Part shown: positions 1 through 11,754 of the stretch, piece by piece
Layout of the letters: each line of letters opens with the position of its first letter
Numbering within the stretch: the stretch's first letter is position 1
Assembly: GCA_030435675.1 (NCBI GenBank)
Contig: CM059624.1
Span: 4,054,769 to 4,118,768 of the forward strand
DNA: 64,000 nucleotides
Direction of reading: 5' to 3'
Source of the DNA: Steinernema hermaphroditum
Taxonomy: Eukaryota; Nematoda; Chromadorea; Rhabditida; Steinernematidae
Notes under the pieces: generated by a model
What the model was told of the DNA's origin: nothing
Database searches by the model: none
What the model saw: the letters and a program-made list of their open reading frames with translations, nothing else
Position numbers and translations under genes: made by a program

Positions 1-72
1 TTCCTTTGTTTCTCACGCAGTGCCTATTCAAATGTGCAAATTTGAGAACTTCTTCGAAACTTTGCATTTTAG

Positions 73-445
73 GCCATCGAAGGGACCTTCATTGACAAGA
101 AGTGCCCGTTCACCGGAAACGTTGCCATTCGCGGACGCATCCTGACCGGTGTTGTTGTGAAGAACAAGATGCAGCGCACCATTGTCATCCGTCGTGACTA
201 TCTTCATTTCGTGAAGAAGTACCGTCGTTACGAGAAACGCCACCGCAACGTCTCCGTTCACTGCTCCCCTGCTTTCCGGTAAACACTGTGTTTCGATATG
301 TTTTCACCTTTGATTTTTTAGTGACATTGCCCTCGGAGACAGCGCTGTCGTTGGGGAATGCCGCCCTCTCAGCAAGACCGTTCGCTTCAATGTGCTGAAG
401 GTGAACAAGTCGGCGCAGGCTAAGAAGGCTTTCCAGAAGTTCTGA
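73..445 (+). CDS. rps-11: 40S ribosomal protein S11, 3' exons (partial)
   Basis: Structural protein of the small cytosolic ribosomal subunit (uS17 family). Two exons are visible, 73-278 and 322-445, joined by a 43 nt GT-AG intron that splits an arginine codon. The first visible exon begins at an acceptor AG (71-72), so the N-terminal exons lie outside the window. The protein contains the family's core: CPFTGNV, then [10 protein letters not shown], then [14 protein letters not shown], followed by the basic run [12 protein letters not shown]. The C-terminal part has [18 protein letters not shown] and ends at TGA 443-445 after KAFQKF. Bases 1-72 read as upstream intron. Its stop lies about 145 bases from the stop of the next gene, which runs convergently. 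Identification is secure, since the protein is among the most conserved in eukaryotes. Confidence 0.96.
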
Positions 446-590
446 ATGCATTCCGGCCGTTGTTGACGTTGTTATTGTTAAATGCTATTTAAATTCTCTG
501 TATTTTGCAAGGATATGGGGTAGGAGATAATCGCTAGCGGGAGTGGACAGCGGGAAAATACGGTTCATTATACTCAACACCGGACGGGTT

Positions 591-1556
591 TTAACATTTA
601 AATCGCAACTTTTGAGACGTAGGCATGCAGGCAGTACTTGCTTCACTGGTCTTTGTGGTCAAACTCTGACCGTTCGGCACCTGAGTAGTATTCTGGGTCG
701 ACGAGGTATGCGCAGTCGTTCCAGAGTTCCGCTGAGTCATCGCAGTCTGCATCACGGAGAATTCGGAAGTCGACGGAGGCTCCAGAACGCTAACTTCGAC
801 GGATTTTGGCTCGGCGTTATCAGGACGGCGACAGAAGCGGTCGACGAGTCCATGGCGGCGCATTTCAACTTCATCCCAGGCAAGACGTTTTGGCGGTTTC
901 TGAAGAAGAACAGTAGTGGCTGATGTTTTGATGCTGAACGCGTGCTTACCGTTGAGATGACACTAACAGAAGTCAACGAAGGCACGTTCGCCAATGTTGC
1001 TGAGCTCATGGCCGACGCCCTCTTCTGTTTCGCGCCATCCACTGACAAGCGCATCTGTCCACAAATGGAAGAAGTGGCACCGTGGATGTACGTGGAGACG
1101 CGCGAGATCTGACTGGAGTCGGCGGATACGTTCTCTCGCACGCGCTGCTTTGTTTTGCCCCAGGAGAAGCGTTCCTTCACGAGGCAGGTAACGGCGATCG
1201 CGCCAGTTATGAAGTCGACGAGAATGAACATGATTCGGCCGATCTTCTGATTGCCGTTGAGCGGGATTATCTCTCTCACATCTTTGTTTTCTTCGCAGAC
1301 GTTCTCCTCACAGTGTAGTCCTTGAAGCTCTCATTAAAACAGCACAAATATTGCATCTCTTACCTCCAAAACAGTCGTCACATTTACAGAAGAATCCGTC
1401 GTTCTCGAAAGGCGCGAAGAGACAGCGCCCGTGAACACAGGGATTCGGGCCCACCCGGCAGACGTTCCCGTCTATCGTATTGTTTCGGCGCTCGTCGGCG
1501 GCGACCAACAGAGCCGTGAAGGCGACGAAGAAGATCCAGCGCAGATTCGAGCGCAT
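591..1556 (-). CDS. Single-pass membrane protein with one EGF-like domain
   Basis: Read as three exons, 1556-1364, 1320-950 and 899-591, with introns of 43 and 50 nt, giving about 290 residues. The start chosen (ATG at 1554-1556) gives a signal peptide rich in F, V, A and L; the frame is open further upstream to 1787, so an upstream exon is possible. Residues about 30-75 form a single EGF-like module: C-x6-C-x4-C-x11-C-x-C, then a further C-x8-C, with an extra cysteine inside the last loop. Right after it comes a hydrophobic stretch (IGRIMFILVDFITGAIAV) that looks like a transmembrane helix. The remaining ~190 residues are Ser/Thr-rich, without a domain I recognise. One extracellular EGF module directly before a membrane span resembles membrane-anchored EGF-type ligands, but this similarity is architectural only. 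Confidence 0.7.
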
Positions 1557-1862
1557 CGTCGAGCAACCGATCGCGAAGTCACTTTGCACGAACAGTGAAC
1601 GAGCCTGCAAGCAACGGGAGTGTCTGGGTGCGATGTCTCGAATGTAGACGAGACCCTTAAAGGGCGTTTCTAGAATATTCTGCATTTGTATCTGTCTACG
1701 TTTTCTCACGTTTACGTTGTCCTCCGAAGGAGGTCGGTTGGCGTCCACTAAAGTATACGGTAGTTTGAATAAGTCAAACCCCCACATTAGGCGCCCTTTT
1801 GTTCATTTCATTAGAACTTTATTAAGGCACATTTTCCATAAGGCACACAATAATTAAGTGAA

Positions 1863-3568
1863 TTACAAATGCCTCTTCAGCACATCAATGTGAATCCTGG
1901 AGGCCTCGCGTCTTCCGCTCTCGTAGGCGCCCACCGTAGTCTGGTACATGAGAGGATGGGTCGCCTCGCCGGCGAAGAAGACACGCGGTCGGCGATGCGA
2001 GTAGACGGGACGCGACATGCGTGCGTAGGCCTCGTCCGGAAGTGAAGCGGCCCTCGGGGTGATGTAGGAGTAGGCGCCGAGGTAGAGATCGTTGGAGACC
2101 CAGTGCTCGCGAACGATCTCGTTCGGCGCTGGAATGTTCGCGTTTTGCAGAGATTCGCGGAGGTGGAAAGTGATCATTTTAGAGAGGGTGGTGTCGGCCA
2201 CGGCGTCGATAAGTTCCGGTCCGTCGCCAGAGACCCAGGCTATGAGAACCTAGAATATGTTGGTGAATCATTGCCCAAAATGGACTGTTTACATTGTCAG
2301 CCCACTCAAGCGGCTCGAAGGAGTGGAAATGGTTCATCAAGTAGGGAGAGTTGGAGCATCCCTTGATCCTCAAAGTGGTGATGGTACTGTCGTTGTAGGT
2401 CCACCAAGGCGCGTCGTAGATGAGGTCGACTTTGAGGAGATTGCCGAAGCCGAGGGCGTCGATGGCTTCAATCTTTTTGTGGGGAAGTGGGGGATGGAAC
2501 ATGGACCGAGCGTGCTTCTTGAGATGGCCCAGAGACGAGGTGACAATGACGTAGTCGAACCGTTTCGGGTAGGGCGCCAGGTCAGATCCGTTTTGGACCA
2601 TCAGTGTGGTTTTGTCGGCTAAAATGCTAAATTTTCTTTTGGAAAAAAGGTTATACTAACCCGAGTAGTTGATCCGCCTCACGATGTGGTTGTATTTGAT
2701 TATCTCGTCGGAGACGAACTGCTTCAGATACTGCGCTATGCCCCAGTATCCGGTGGCGTTCAGGACGTACGCCTTGAGCTCATTCTCTTCGTCATCCCAC
2801 TGATCGAAGTTAGCCATGGCCAGGTCCTTGAACGCGCCCCATTCGCCCTCGAAGTAGCCCTTGTAGAACCGACTGAGCGCGTCCAGCTGATTGACTTCCT
2901 TCCGAGATCTTTGTTTTTGGGCCAGGAACTTCGCAAAGTCGTTTTCGTAGAGCTCCCTAATGCTGACGTTGTACTTTGACTCGTCCTTCTCCACCATTTC
3001 CGTGTACGTCTCTTCTAACTCGCCGGAAAATTCGTAGAATTCCTCGACAAGCGCCCTAAACAGGTATACTTTTAGCTGGAATGCGTGGAGCTAATTAGGA
3101 ACTGATGACGCAAATCCGCTGCGCAGAACATAAACACAAATACTCACTCGGATATTCCGCATGTTCCGGCGAATATGTCGGCGTCATCGAAGACACTGTC
3201 GTCGGCCAACTCCCCCACAATCAAGCCCAGCTTGTCGGCTATACGGTAGATGGAGTTGTTCCGCCCGTTCACCCACTGGGCGCCTTGTTGCATTCGGCCT
3301 TGCCCGAAGGGAATCGAGTGCACTCGACCCCCGAAACGGTCCGATCCTTCGAAGACGGTGATGTCGTCGAAGCCGAGTTCGCGGAGACGTCCGACGGCCG
3401 CAAGTCCCGCGAAGCCTGCGCCCACAACGGCGATGGACACGTTGTGTGTGGCGCCCTGAAGGAGGGAGTGTTTGCAGAGAGAGAGAGAGGGCGGCTTACA
3501 GTTGAGAGTGAGATGAGGGATATGAATGTGATGAATATGCAAGATACAGATATGGATATGGTGGCCAT
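1863..3568 (-). CDS. Secreted flavin amine oxidase, polyamine-oxidase-like (PAO-1)
   Basis: FAD-dependent amine oxidase of the polyamine oxidase group, predicted to oxidise polyamines outside the cell or in the secretory pathway. Five exons: 3568-3500, 3455-3148, 3055-2661, 2618-2293, 2249-1863, giving 494 residues. Exon 1 encodes a signal peptide (MATISISVSCIFITFISL) and little else. Exon 2 carries the Rossmann dinucleotide-binding motif VVGAGFAGLAAVGRLRELGF, then the ExxxxxGGRV turn and GAQWVNG. The last exon has the FAD-binding C-terminal signature FFAGEATHPLMYQTTVGAYE. Exon number, phases and the 326 nt exon 4 match PAO-2 and PAO-3 at 18-23 kb, so the three are paralogues; this one is inverted relative to the pair. 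An AATAAA (fwd 1818-1823) follows the stop. The frame is open above the chosen ATG to 3679, so a longer N-terminus cannot be excluded. Substrate is inferred from family only. Confidence 0.92.
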
Positions 3569-3809
3569 GGTGGCTGGCAGTGTCTGAAACAAGGGACATG
3601 TGTTCACGAATTCAGAGACTCCCTTCTGACCAGAGACATCAGGAAATATGGTGACAGTAAGGAAGTTCACGAACAGCAAGTTATGTTTCTATGTGGTGGA
3701 CATATCGATTGAAAGACGAACTTTTGCATCACGGCGACCTTTCACTTCGGACTCATCGCTTGTCATAATTGGACTAGGCATCTGATTATAAAAACAGTCT
3801 CCGAAATAT

Positions 3810-4460
3810 TTAGACCTTTAAAATTTCGAGCTTCTTTCCGAGGTATGGGAAATTCAGGTTCCCTAACCGGGAGCAAACCAAGGAATAACAGGAATTTACA
3901 TCACTTAGATATTTTAAAATAGAAATCAACAAAAACAAAAAGGGTACGAAAACAACAATGTGAACTACGTAGGTGAACATGAATAAAAAAGCACTTGGCT
4001 GTGGCCGAAGATTTCCCTGAATCGGTATAAACGAAACCATTACTAAATCTGCGCTTTGTTGAGTCATTTTTTTGTAGAACCATACCATATCACAGAAATA
4101 GACATGAATGTGGCCGTCCTTCTTCGAATTATTCTCCCCTATACAGTTCTGGTGATTTTCAAACAGCGGAACCCTCAGAAGGTCGGACAAGCGAGTAGCC
4201 ACGCCCTGGAATATGTATTCCGCGAGCATTGTGACTAGGGAGGAAAATGACGATCACCTACAGTCTCTCGAAGCTTCCAAAGAATGACCAAACGAACCTC
4301 GATGGTGGGGAAGTGCTTCAAAAAAGTCTCCGTAGTGAACAACGAAGCAGAACAGCGGAACAAAACAAAACGAGTTGTCTCCAGTTAGTCGAAAAATGCA
4401 AGAATTTACGGAATTGCGCGATTGAACCATTGCCATCGATAGTGGACAAGTGGGCACAGT
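3810..4460 (-). CDS. Unidentified membrane-protein gene fragment
   Basis: I do not recognise this gene. On the minus strand an exon at about 4238-4033 (starting after an AG, with TMLAEYIFQGVATRL near its start) can be spliced through a GTATGG donor to an exon from about 3969 that holds a strong hydrophobic segment (FMFTYVVHIVVFVPFLFLLI). A further exon ending near 4264 (KHFPTIEVRLVILWKLRETV) joins in phase with the first. Neither a start nor an end is convincing, and the plus strand is also partly open at 4247-4537. It could be a decayed multi-pass receptor or transporter. I give the region rather than a model. Confidence 0.3.
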
Positions 4461-7400
4461 TTCGAGTAACGATACCAGTACGAACTGTTCTTACTAGATC
4501 ACTATCATTGGTTTTCACTGAAGTTGGCAACGTATAGCAGCAAGTTGAAGAGTCCCCAATTAAAAAAGCCTTTTCATAATTCATAAAGCTCTCAAACTCC
4601 CGGAAAACACGAACATTTCATTAGGAATTGGACATGCACCCATATAGAAAGAGACGATCGATGACGGTGGAGACGATGAGATAATGATGGATGCGTCTCA
4701 CTGACTGTTTCGACCGGACGAGGAAACAACAAAAACAGCCACTCACGTAAGATTAAGAGCGCCACACAGAAGTGAAATGTGACTGCGCTGTTTACACAAC
4801 CGCAATGGTCTCGGAGTACGATGAAGAAAACAAGTGGCAGCAAACACGTAAAGTGGTTTGGAAGTCAAAGCACGGAATGCCATATGTGTTTGGAGACATC
4901 TTTCAAGACACAAATGAGAAAATCGTCTAATTCGGCTAGTTAAGACGTTTAACACGGAGACTTCAGGCCATATATGAAGGGGGTATTCAAGAAGAATAAA
5001 AAAGAATAGTCTTTCATTTGTGTTCTTCGCGATCGGTCCTTGGCCAGTCCGTTCACTATCTCAGAAATGAGTTGAGTGAGCGGTAGTTCTTGGTCATCGT
5101 GGCGTAATGATCGCCCAGCCCCCAGAAGGCTTAAAGCTGGCCATATTAACATCTTAACAAGGTAAGCATTCCAGCTAGTTAACAACAGAGTTCCAATTAC
5201 GACCGACGAGGATAAGTATCATGTTTTCGCCAATGGAAAACAACGATACCTAATTAATTGAATGGAAAACGCACATTTCGATGTTCATTGATTATATGAA
5301 CGAGCAGGAGCAACGGACTCGGATAAAATGCCTCTGTCTGCTGTCTGAGATAATTGTCTATTGTACAAAATGTTAACGTCTGAGGTATGAAACAGTTTCA
5401 AAACAGCTTGAGCCTGAAATATTCAGAAAGGTCGATAACCGAAAATCACCCGTGGTTTTCGAAATCTCCCTAAAAATAGTATTATTCCTAAAATCCCCAA
5501 ACATTACACCAAACTGTTTTGATGTCGAAACAGCAACTATTTTAATGAACAGAGCGATTCAGCGAGAACTGAAACGCCGTCAATATAAAAGTAAAACAAA
5601 GTTGATCTGCAACCATATTATACTTGTTTCATACGGTACTTAACCATAGATTTCTTGAGAGCCAAAAGAAAATGGGACAAGAAAGAGGGAGAAGATGAAT
5701 GGGTAGAAACAATCGCGGCCCGTGGATGAGTCATAAGTTGGTCAAAGTTTGTAAGAAGGGGGATGGATCCGTCAGAGGAACGATGATACAAGCAGAATAC
5801 ATCTCTTCAATCGAATCCTGAGGTTCGTGGACTGAAGTACAAAAAAATGGACCGTTTTCAATTCAAAGTACAGAACTAGGCCTGCTCTAGAGTCAGGGGG
5901 TCAGTCTCGTTTGCGAGAAACAGCTGCTGTTCTCTGACTCAATCTCAGTGACCCGGCTCGAAGCCATGACCTTCTGGCTGGAGCTGAAGGTCAGGAAGAA
6001 ACAGCAGCTCTATGAATGGATATAGTGCAGGATACATACCCACTTCTAGCGGTCAAAATACAAAAAGTTCTCACGCAATGGATCGAACCGCATCAAAGTG
6101 CCACTCAAGTGAAGCGCCTAAGCACTAAGGGCCCAGAGAACACTAAGGCCCAAAAATTTCGAAAGTGAACGCCACGGAAATAGTACTCACTGAGGGTCTT
6201 GGGACCACCCTCATGATATGTGCCTCAGCTGCTCGCGGCGGACACAAACCGAGCGGTCAGAAGACGTGCCTGGCACGTGAGTGGAGAGGACGAATTGTGG
6301 CTCGTGGCCAAAAGAAAAAACAAACAAGCCGACGGCGAAGAGATCAACGACCGCGAGCGCCCCGCTCGCTGCCGTCGCATTCTCGAAGGCGGAAGGAACG
6401 ACGGGGCGATCGATGTCCGGTGCTCGCGCACCCAACTTGAACTCTTTTTTTGAGGGTGGAGGGGAAGAGGAAGTAGGCTAGGAATAGGTAAAAGGAGCAG
6501 GAGGTGACAGTGGCCTGGGCGACGAAAGACGATGTAATACACTAAAGTGCCTCTGTTCGTCTGGAAGATAAGGACGTCCTCTGTAACGTTGTGCAATGGC
6601 GAAGGGCGGGGTAAGCAAAGAACAGGAAGAGTGAGACCGATGGGAGCACATTTCCCGTAAATAGAGTGATTAGTTCCGGATGATTATAGGGTGGGTATTC
6701 CATGGAACGAGTGAAATGTGGAATAATGCACTTGACTCAAAGTGGGCCGGTTTTCGAATTACTCTGTATGTCAAAAGAATCGATTTCGAACTTCATGAGC
6801 CAAATGCTTCAATGTAACAGAGGTCATGTTCGATGTAGCTACGTTCACAAGGAAGGCATATTATTTTCGAAACTGTTTTTGAAATCTTGGCGTGTACCAG
6901 TAGTTTTACGACCTATGGACGCCATATCTGCCAGGCAGGGCACCTCAAAGTGCACAGAAGAGCACAAATGCTGATAGCATCACTCTTTCCAAAGCGCTAT
7001 TTCGTCGAGGCTTTCTTCTGAAAAGTCTGTATAGAGACTGGCCACCCAAAGTGTCATCGCGACCAGTCGCTTCTGACCTTTTCTCTCTCGGAAACCACGG
7101 GATACACTGACTTCACGGACCACGGATGAGCTATGACGCGACGCGGAGGGACGAAAGCGCGATGAATACCAGATACAGATGTCTACGAGACGACACAACG
7201 GATGAGAAGGACCAGACTCATGGAAGCTTCGAGAAGGAAGTCTAGACAGACAGCGTGTTTGCAAGATCGATTCTTTGGGTCATTGTTGTTCGTGTATACC
7301 ACCTGCGGGTTGGTCGTTTCGTGTTGCTGCGGTTTAACGTTATTGTGCAGGTGTTTGTGATCGGCGAATTAAAGTAGCCGTTTCATCGTGTTCTTGGTTT

Positions 7401-7816
7401 TGGTTGGAGTCTTCTGGGCCTATAAGTATTGCATTCGGGCGGTACGAGCTAGGTGGTGAAACTCTAGGTTGCGGACACTTGTCTTGACTCGATAGCGACA
7501 ACATTCGGGTTGTCGTGAGCTCGAGGAGCAAGTGATATAGTAGGAGGCCGTTGCTTTGGCTAGTGCAACGGTTCACGGAGTGGATTATCCCGCGTGGCGC
7601 GATCGGTGCAGTCTATTCGAAGAAGAATCGTGCATCAGTCGTTTGGCGAGCAGTAATCGGATTCTACTCAAGGAACACCTTTGGCAGCGGTCAGCCGCCG
7701 TTTTACAAAGGATTTTAAAAACAATGCCCAACTATGATCTCATTCCGGTAGAGGCGCATTTGCAATCGTACTGCATTGACTTATCGGCCGATGAACTGAC
7801 TCCAAGCTGCTGCACG

Positions 7817-7890
7817 ATTGGCGATAGCCGATCCGTCAATCGGCTCGCGGATCGGCCGAACGGCTAGCCGATTCGATCCATTCCGATCCG
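7817..7890. repeat. Cluster of ATCGGC / GCCGAT words with palindromes
   Basis: Within about 74 bases the words ATCGGC, GCCGAT, GATCGGC and AGCCGATTCGATCC recur on both strands, giving overlapping palindromes around the central CGGATCGGCCGAACGGCTAG. The flanks are ordinary AT-rich sequence. No protein reading or known element explains it. Confidence 0.55.
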
Positions 7891-8148
7891 CCCATATTTG
7901 GTTAAGTTCAGAATCTATGTTGCATTGTTTGAAAATTTCCTGAAGATTCAATCAAGGTATACTACGGGAGAGCAGTGTGCGCCTAGAGGATATGGTCCCA
8001 TCCGAGAATGAAATTGGTCCCGACTCGATACCTTCAACTACGAAATTTCACAGTGTGGGTGTGAAAAACGTTGATTGGTTGAACATTGAAAATGAACATT
8101 AATGAAAACATTGATTCAAGAATAAATGAAATTTAATGATGAAATAAT

Positions 8149-8175
8149 TATGTATGTATGTATACTTATGTATAA
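8149..8175. repeat. TATG microsatellite
   Basis: Imperfect TATG tetranucleotide repeat, with ATGTATGTATGTATAC followed by a second short ATGTATA block, lying about 70 bases beyond the 3' end of the acyl-CoA oxidase gene. Confidence 0.7.
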
Positions 8176-8247
8176 TACAGTTTTTGTTGCGTTTTTCCAA
8201 AGTTTACGTTACTCCGCTGTTTGAACGAGTTCAGGATTACAGGAGGA

Positions 8248-11200
8248 CTAATCATTCACTGTCCTCTGGAGGCCGCGACATAGTCGTTCATAGACGTTGC
8301 CATCGGAAGCACCAAGACTTGAATTAAGGAAGAAGTCGGGTGGCGCCATTGCATCGCAGAGGGAAGCGGCGTCTATGGTCAGATCATCTTCAGCTTCTGC
8401 CATTTCCTCTTGGATTCGCTTTCCGAATTCGGGACCGTTACAGTAACCCCCTGAAAATTCATTTATTTCTACAAAAGATGACGTATATACCGATATAAAG
8501 TGTAGAGAGATGTTTTTCGATGTTCGCGAGGGCGTATATCTTGCAGATCCGCAGAAGGACTCCACGAAGATCTTCCCGCGCCTCTAGGCAGTGTTCAAAA
8601 GCCCATCTAAACATTGTCAGCTCGGCGTAGGCAATGGCCATGGGCTGGCAGTGATTGACTTGGACTTTATTCTTGGCGTCGAAATGCGTCGTTCCCATAG
8701 ATAAATGCTTTCGAATTTCGGTTTTAGCCCCATCGAGGTGGTACAGGATGAGCCACCGATAGGCGGCGATAACGTCTAAAAGAAATTTACTTGAAAGAGT
8801 CACAGTCTTTTCTGACGAAGGAGATGCTAATCATCCTGAGATGCTTGCTACCAATATGAGTCTCCCTACCATTGATTATATTTGAGCTGAATCCACCAAA
8901 TCCCTGCATCTTTTCTGCAAGAAAGTCAGCAGATCCCATTGGGGTCTTGGCGTTCTTCCCGTGAAGAGACAACAGGTAATTAGCTGCTTGCTGAATTATC
9001 ATGTAGTTCTCGCCCTCGTAAGTTTGAGCGGCATCGAAGTCGCCTTGCAGTTCGCTTAGTCTAGACGATTTGAGGAATCCAAGGCCACCACAAGCAGCTT
9101 GGGCCTCGGCCAAACCTCGTGCGCCCATCCACGTGGAAACCGGTTTCGTCGCGCAAGACAAGGCGTGGACCTCTTTGCTCAGGGCGGCTAATGACGGTGA
9201 CTTCTCCCCACTTGTCAGTCGCTCCATGTACTTCTTGAAGTGAATGTGAAAGCATTTGTGGAACATCGATACGACGAGACCACCGGCGATGATGGGAAAG
9301 AGACGGTGTTTCTGGAGGTAGTCAACGCCTTCTGAATATCGAGGTGAACTTTAACGGCTTATTAAAGATGGCAACCTTTCCCGTTAAGGCTCAGCTGTCG
9401 CCTGACTAAAGAGTATCGAATTGCGATCACCGCTCCCATGGTAGCCGCCCTGGCTCCTGTGGCGACTAGGCCAACGCGACAGGTAGATAGAGCGCCGAGG
9501 CTGGACGCTTGCTGTTCCTGACGATTCTGTAGAGACACACGATAGGGTAACTCATATACGGATAGGCCCGTCTACCTTGTATGTTGTCCTGTACACTCCA
9601 TCTGGCGACACCTGAGCTCCTTTATCGAGCAAGGACGATAGGGGTACGCGGAACTTATTGAATACCATCCAGCCATTCTCGACGCCGTTCCAGGCGCCCG
9701 GTTTCTCGCCCATGTCACCGATCGTCACTCCGAGAAGCGGATGCATACTTAGTCGGTCGCGGACCTCTACGACAAAGGCGTGAACGCCGTAGCAGATTCC
9801 TTTTATGTGAAGCTGTGCGAAGACGACAGCGTGGGTGTTCGACTGACCCAAGTTGCCGGCCCAGCACTTGGTGGCTTCGATGTCTGGCGTATGGAGAACG
9901 AATTCTCCATTGTCAAAGGTCGCCGTTGTTCCGATTCGCTTTGTGTTCGAGCCGTGTGAGAGTTCTGTGATGGACACGCATCCAACGATCTGAAAGAGCC
10001 TAAGCCATTAAAACGTTTTTTAGGATTATGAGACATGCAGTTTCGCCTGCTTGTATTCAGCGCTTAAATGGAAACTCGAACGGTATCAGGAATATTTAGC
10101 TGACAAGGTTTCGCTGACTATCAAAAGTATAAGACGCGGGACCGTTTGTTTGATTCATTTCCGTGGAAATCGATCGCATTAGGCAGACTAAAGGAACAGG
10201 CGGAATCCAGAATGGCCAAGGGCGGAACCCCCCGGCACAGACGGCTACGTGGCGTAACCCTTTGCTAACGTCTTCAAGCCTCAGCAGAGCAATGGCGGTG
10301 GCTACGGTGATAGATATGATAAAAACGAGCAAGAAGTGCCTAAAAACCTCCTACAGAAAAACGGTCCATGCAAGTTCTTCTTCAGAACCTCCCCGAAATT
10401 AAAGCTTCGGGGTACAGAACCTCTTCCATCTCTATAATATGCCCGAACTGGATTTTGGATTCGAGGCAAAGGTGGTTTGAAGTGGAATTGCGCGATTTCA
10501 GTTGCTCTGAATAGCTTTGCGTTCTAAGGTTTGTGTGGATAACAAAAGACGCTCAACCACACCGATGTTTTATTACATTGCTAAAGGGATAAAAAAGAGC
10601 CAGGCTCTGGTTTTAGACAGTCAAGCAGGTACTACTGTCACCCCACACTGATGCGAGAGAGAGCAGACGATGAAAGAAGGAATATTTCGGTTTTTGCGAA
10701 GCCGAACGCAAATCTGAAAACGAAAACCCTAATTAACCGATTTCGAAGTTACCCGACTCTGGTGACGACTAATAAAGCAACATGACAAACCTTATTAAAT
10801 TGATTAAAATTGATCATCACCCAACGACAACTTATCTTTGCTGTTCATCAGTTTTCAGCTTTGTGGCTGAAAAAATCGTTAAGACTGTCGGCTTTCCATA
10901 CATTTTACCCTTTTGGGGATCACCGAAAAAGACAACCAATGTAAGCATCCGCAAACCTCATTCTTCCGAAGAGCTTCTAGAAGCGGTTTGTGCTTTTCCG
11001 TTCCCATCGCCATGATGACCGAAGGGACGAACGTGGTAGAGAGTCCATGGCGACCGGCCAATCCGACATCGTATTGCTCCATGAATCGTTGAAAAACGGC
11101 GCTCCTTTCTTCATCGAAAGGTGCCTAAATCAAGGAACATACACTAACTTAGTGAGAACCTACTCCTCTGCGTGTTCCAAGCAAATCATATTCCACCAGC

Positions 11201-11462
11201 CGCTGCCACCTTTTACGAGTGTTCTCTCGCGTTTTCTCAAGTGATTCCGTCTTCCACTCCCGATGGAAAAGTGGGTCATCTCGAAGAGTTTTCAGCACAT
11301 GACTCTAAAAAGAGGAAACTACCGAACCGTTTAAGGACATTGGAGACGAACGGTGAATTCGATGTTTTCCTCACCATCGAGGAATATCTTCAACTTGCGC
11401 CAGTCAAAGGTCGCTTTCTCGCGGTATTCGGAAAGAGGTCCGTTAGGAAAGTCAGAAGTCAT
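8248..11462 (-). CDS. Acyl-CoA oxidase
   Basis: Peroxisomal-type FAD acyl-CoA oxidase, catalysing the first step of peroxisomal beta-oxidation (acyl-CoA to trans-2-enoyl-CoA with H2O2); in nematodes this family also shortens ascaroside pheromone side chains. Eight exons: 11462-11352, 11304-11164, 11124-10957, 9989-9576, 9526-9376, 9331-8870, 8775-8491, 8450-8248, all phases consistent, giving 644 residues, close to the family's usual 660. Motifs in order: FDWRKLKIFLDG near the N-terminus; HGLSTTFVPSVIMAMGT; CVSITELSHGSNTKRIGTTA, the flavin/substrate motif; FRVPLSSLLDKGAQV; and TYEGENYMIIQQAANYL, which holds the catalytic glutamate. The C-terminus is LQRTVND, so no classical PTS1 tripeptide is present; import could use a partner subunit. 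Intron 3 (about 970 nt) is much larger than the others. Confidence 0.94.
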
Positions 11463-11754
11463 GACCGACGGACAAGGGGAGCAAATGCCTTTTTATAACA
11501 ATATGAAGACCAAAGTGTAGTACTTTATGTCAGCGCTCTGTACTGATAAGGCTACATCTCAACATTTTTTTGGTCTGCTATGAGTACGAAAAAGTGAGAA
11601 AGGACATAAAAAATATGGCGACCATTGCGTTCAGCTGTCGTAAACTGCATGTGCTGGTTTTCTGTGCCCTCATAAGTGAATACGGACTCGGAATCAAAAG
11701 CTTACGCCACAGGAAATGCAAGGGATCTCATGTAGAGGAATGAAGTTGAAGTGA

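Larger units (their letters stand above)
4540..8247. other. 3.7 kb without a supported gene
   Basis: No conserved domain was found in any frame. A short plus-strand frame at 4805-4930 (MVSEYDEENKWQQTRK at its start, about 41 residues to TAA) has plausible composition but no partner exons. The 6165-6600 stretch is open in several frames because it is purine-biased and GC-rich, not because it looks coding. Bases 7031-7100 recur inverted at 45165-45245. The segment also contains the ATCGGC cluster and microsatellite listed separately. Confidence 0.5.

Noticed and set aside
6165..6600. Overlapping open frames on both strands in a purine-rich stretch
   Set aside because: Low-complexity Arg/Glu/Lys-rich peptides on one strand and Ser/Pro/Leu-rich on the other indicate base composition, not coding.
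10096..10332. Minus-strand open frame in the large acyl-CoA oxidase intron, with a hydrophobic start recalling a cytochrome P450 N-terminus
   Set aside because: There is no heme-binding or other P450 motif, no splice partners, and it lies inside an intron whose flanking exons join in phase.
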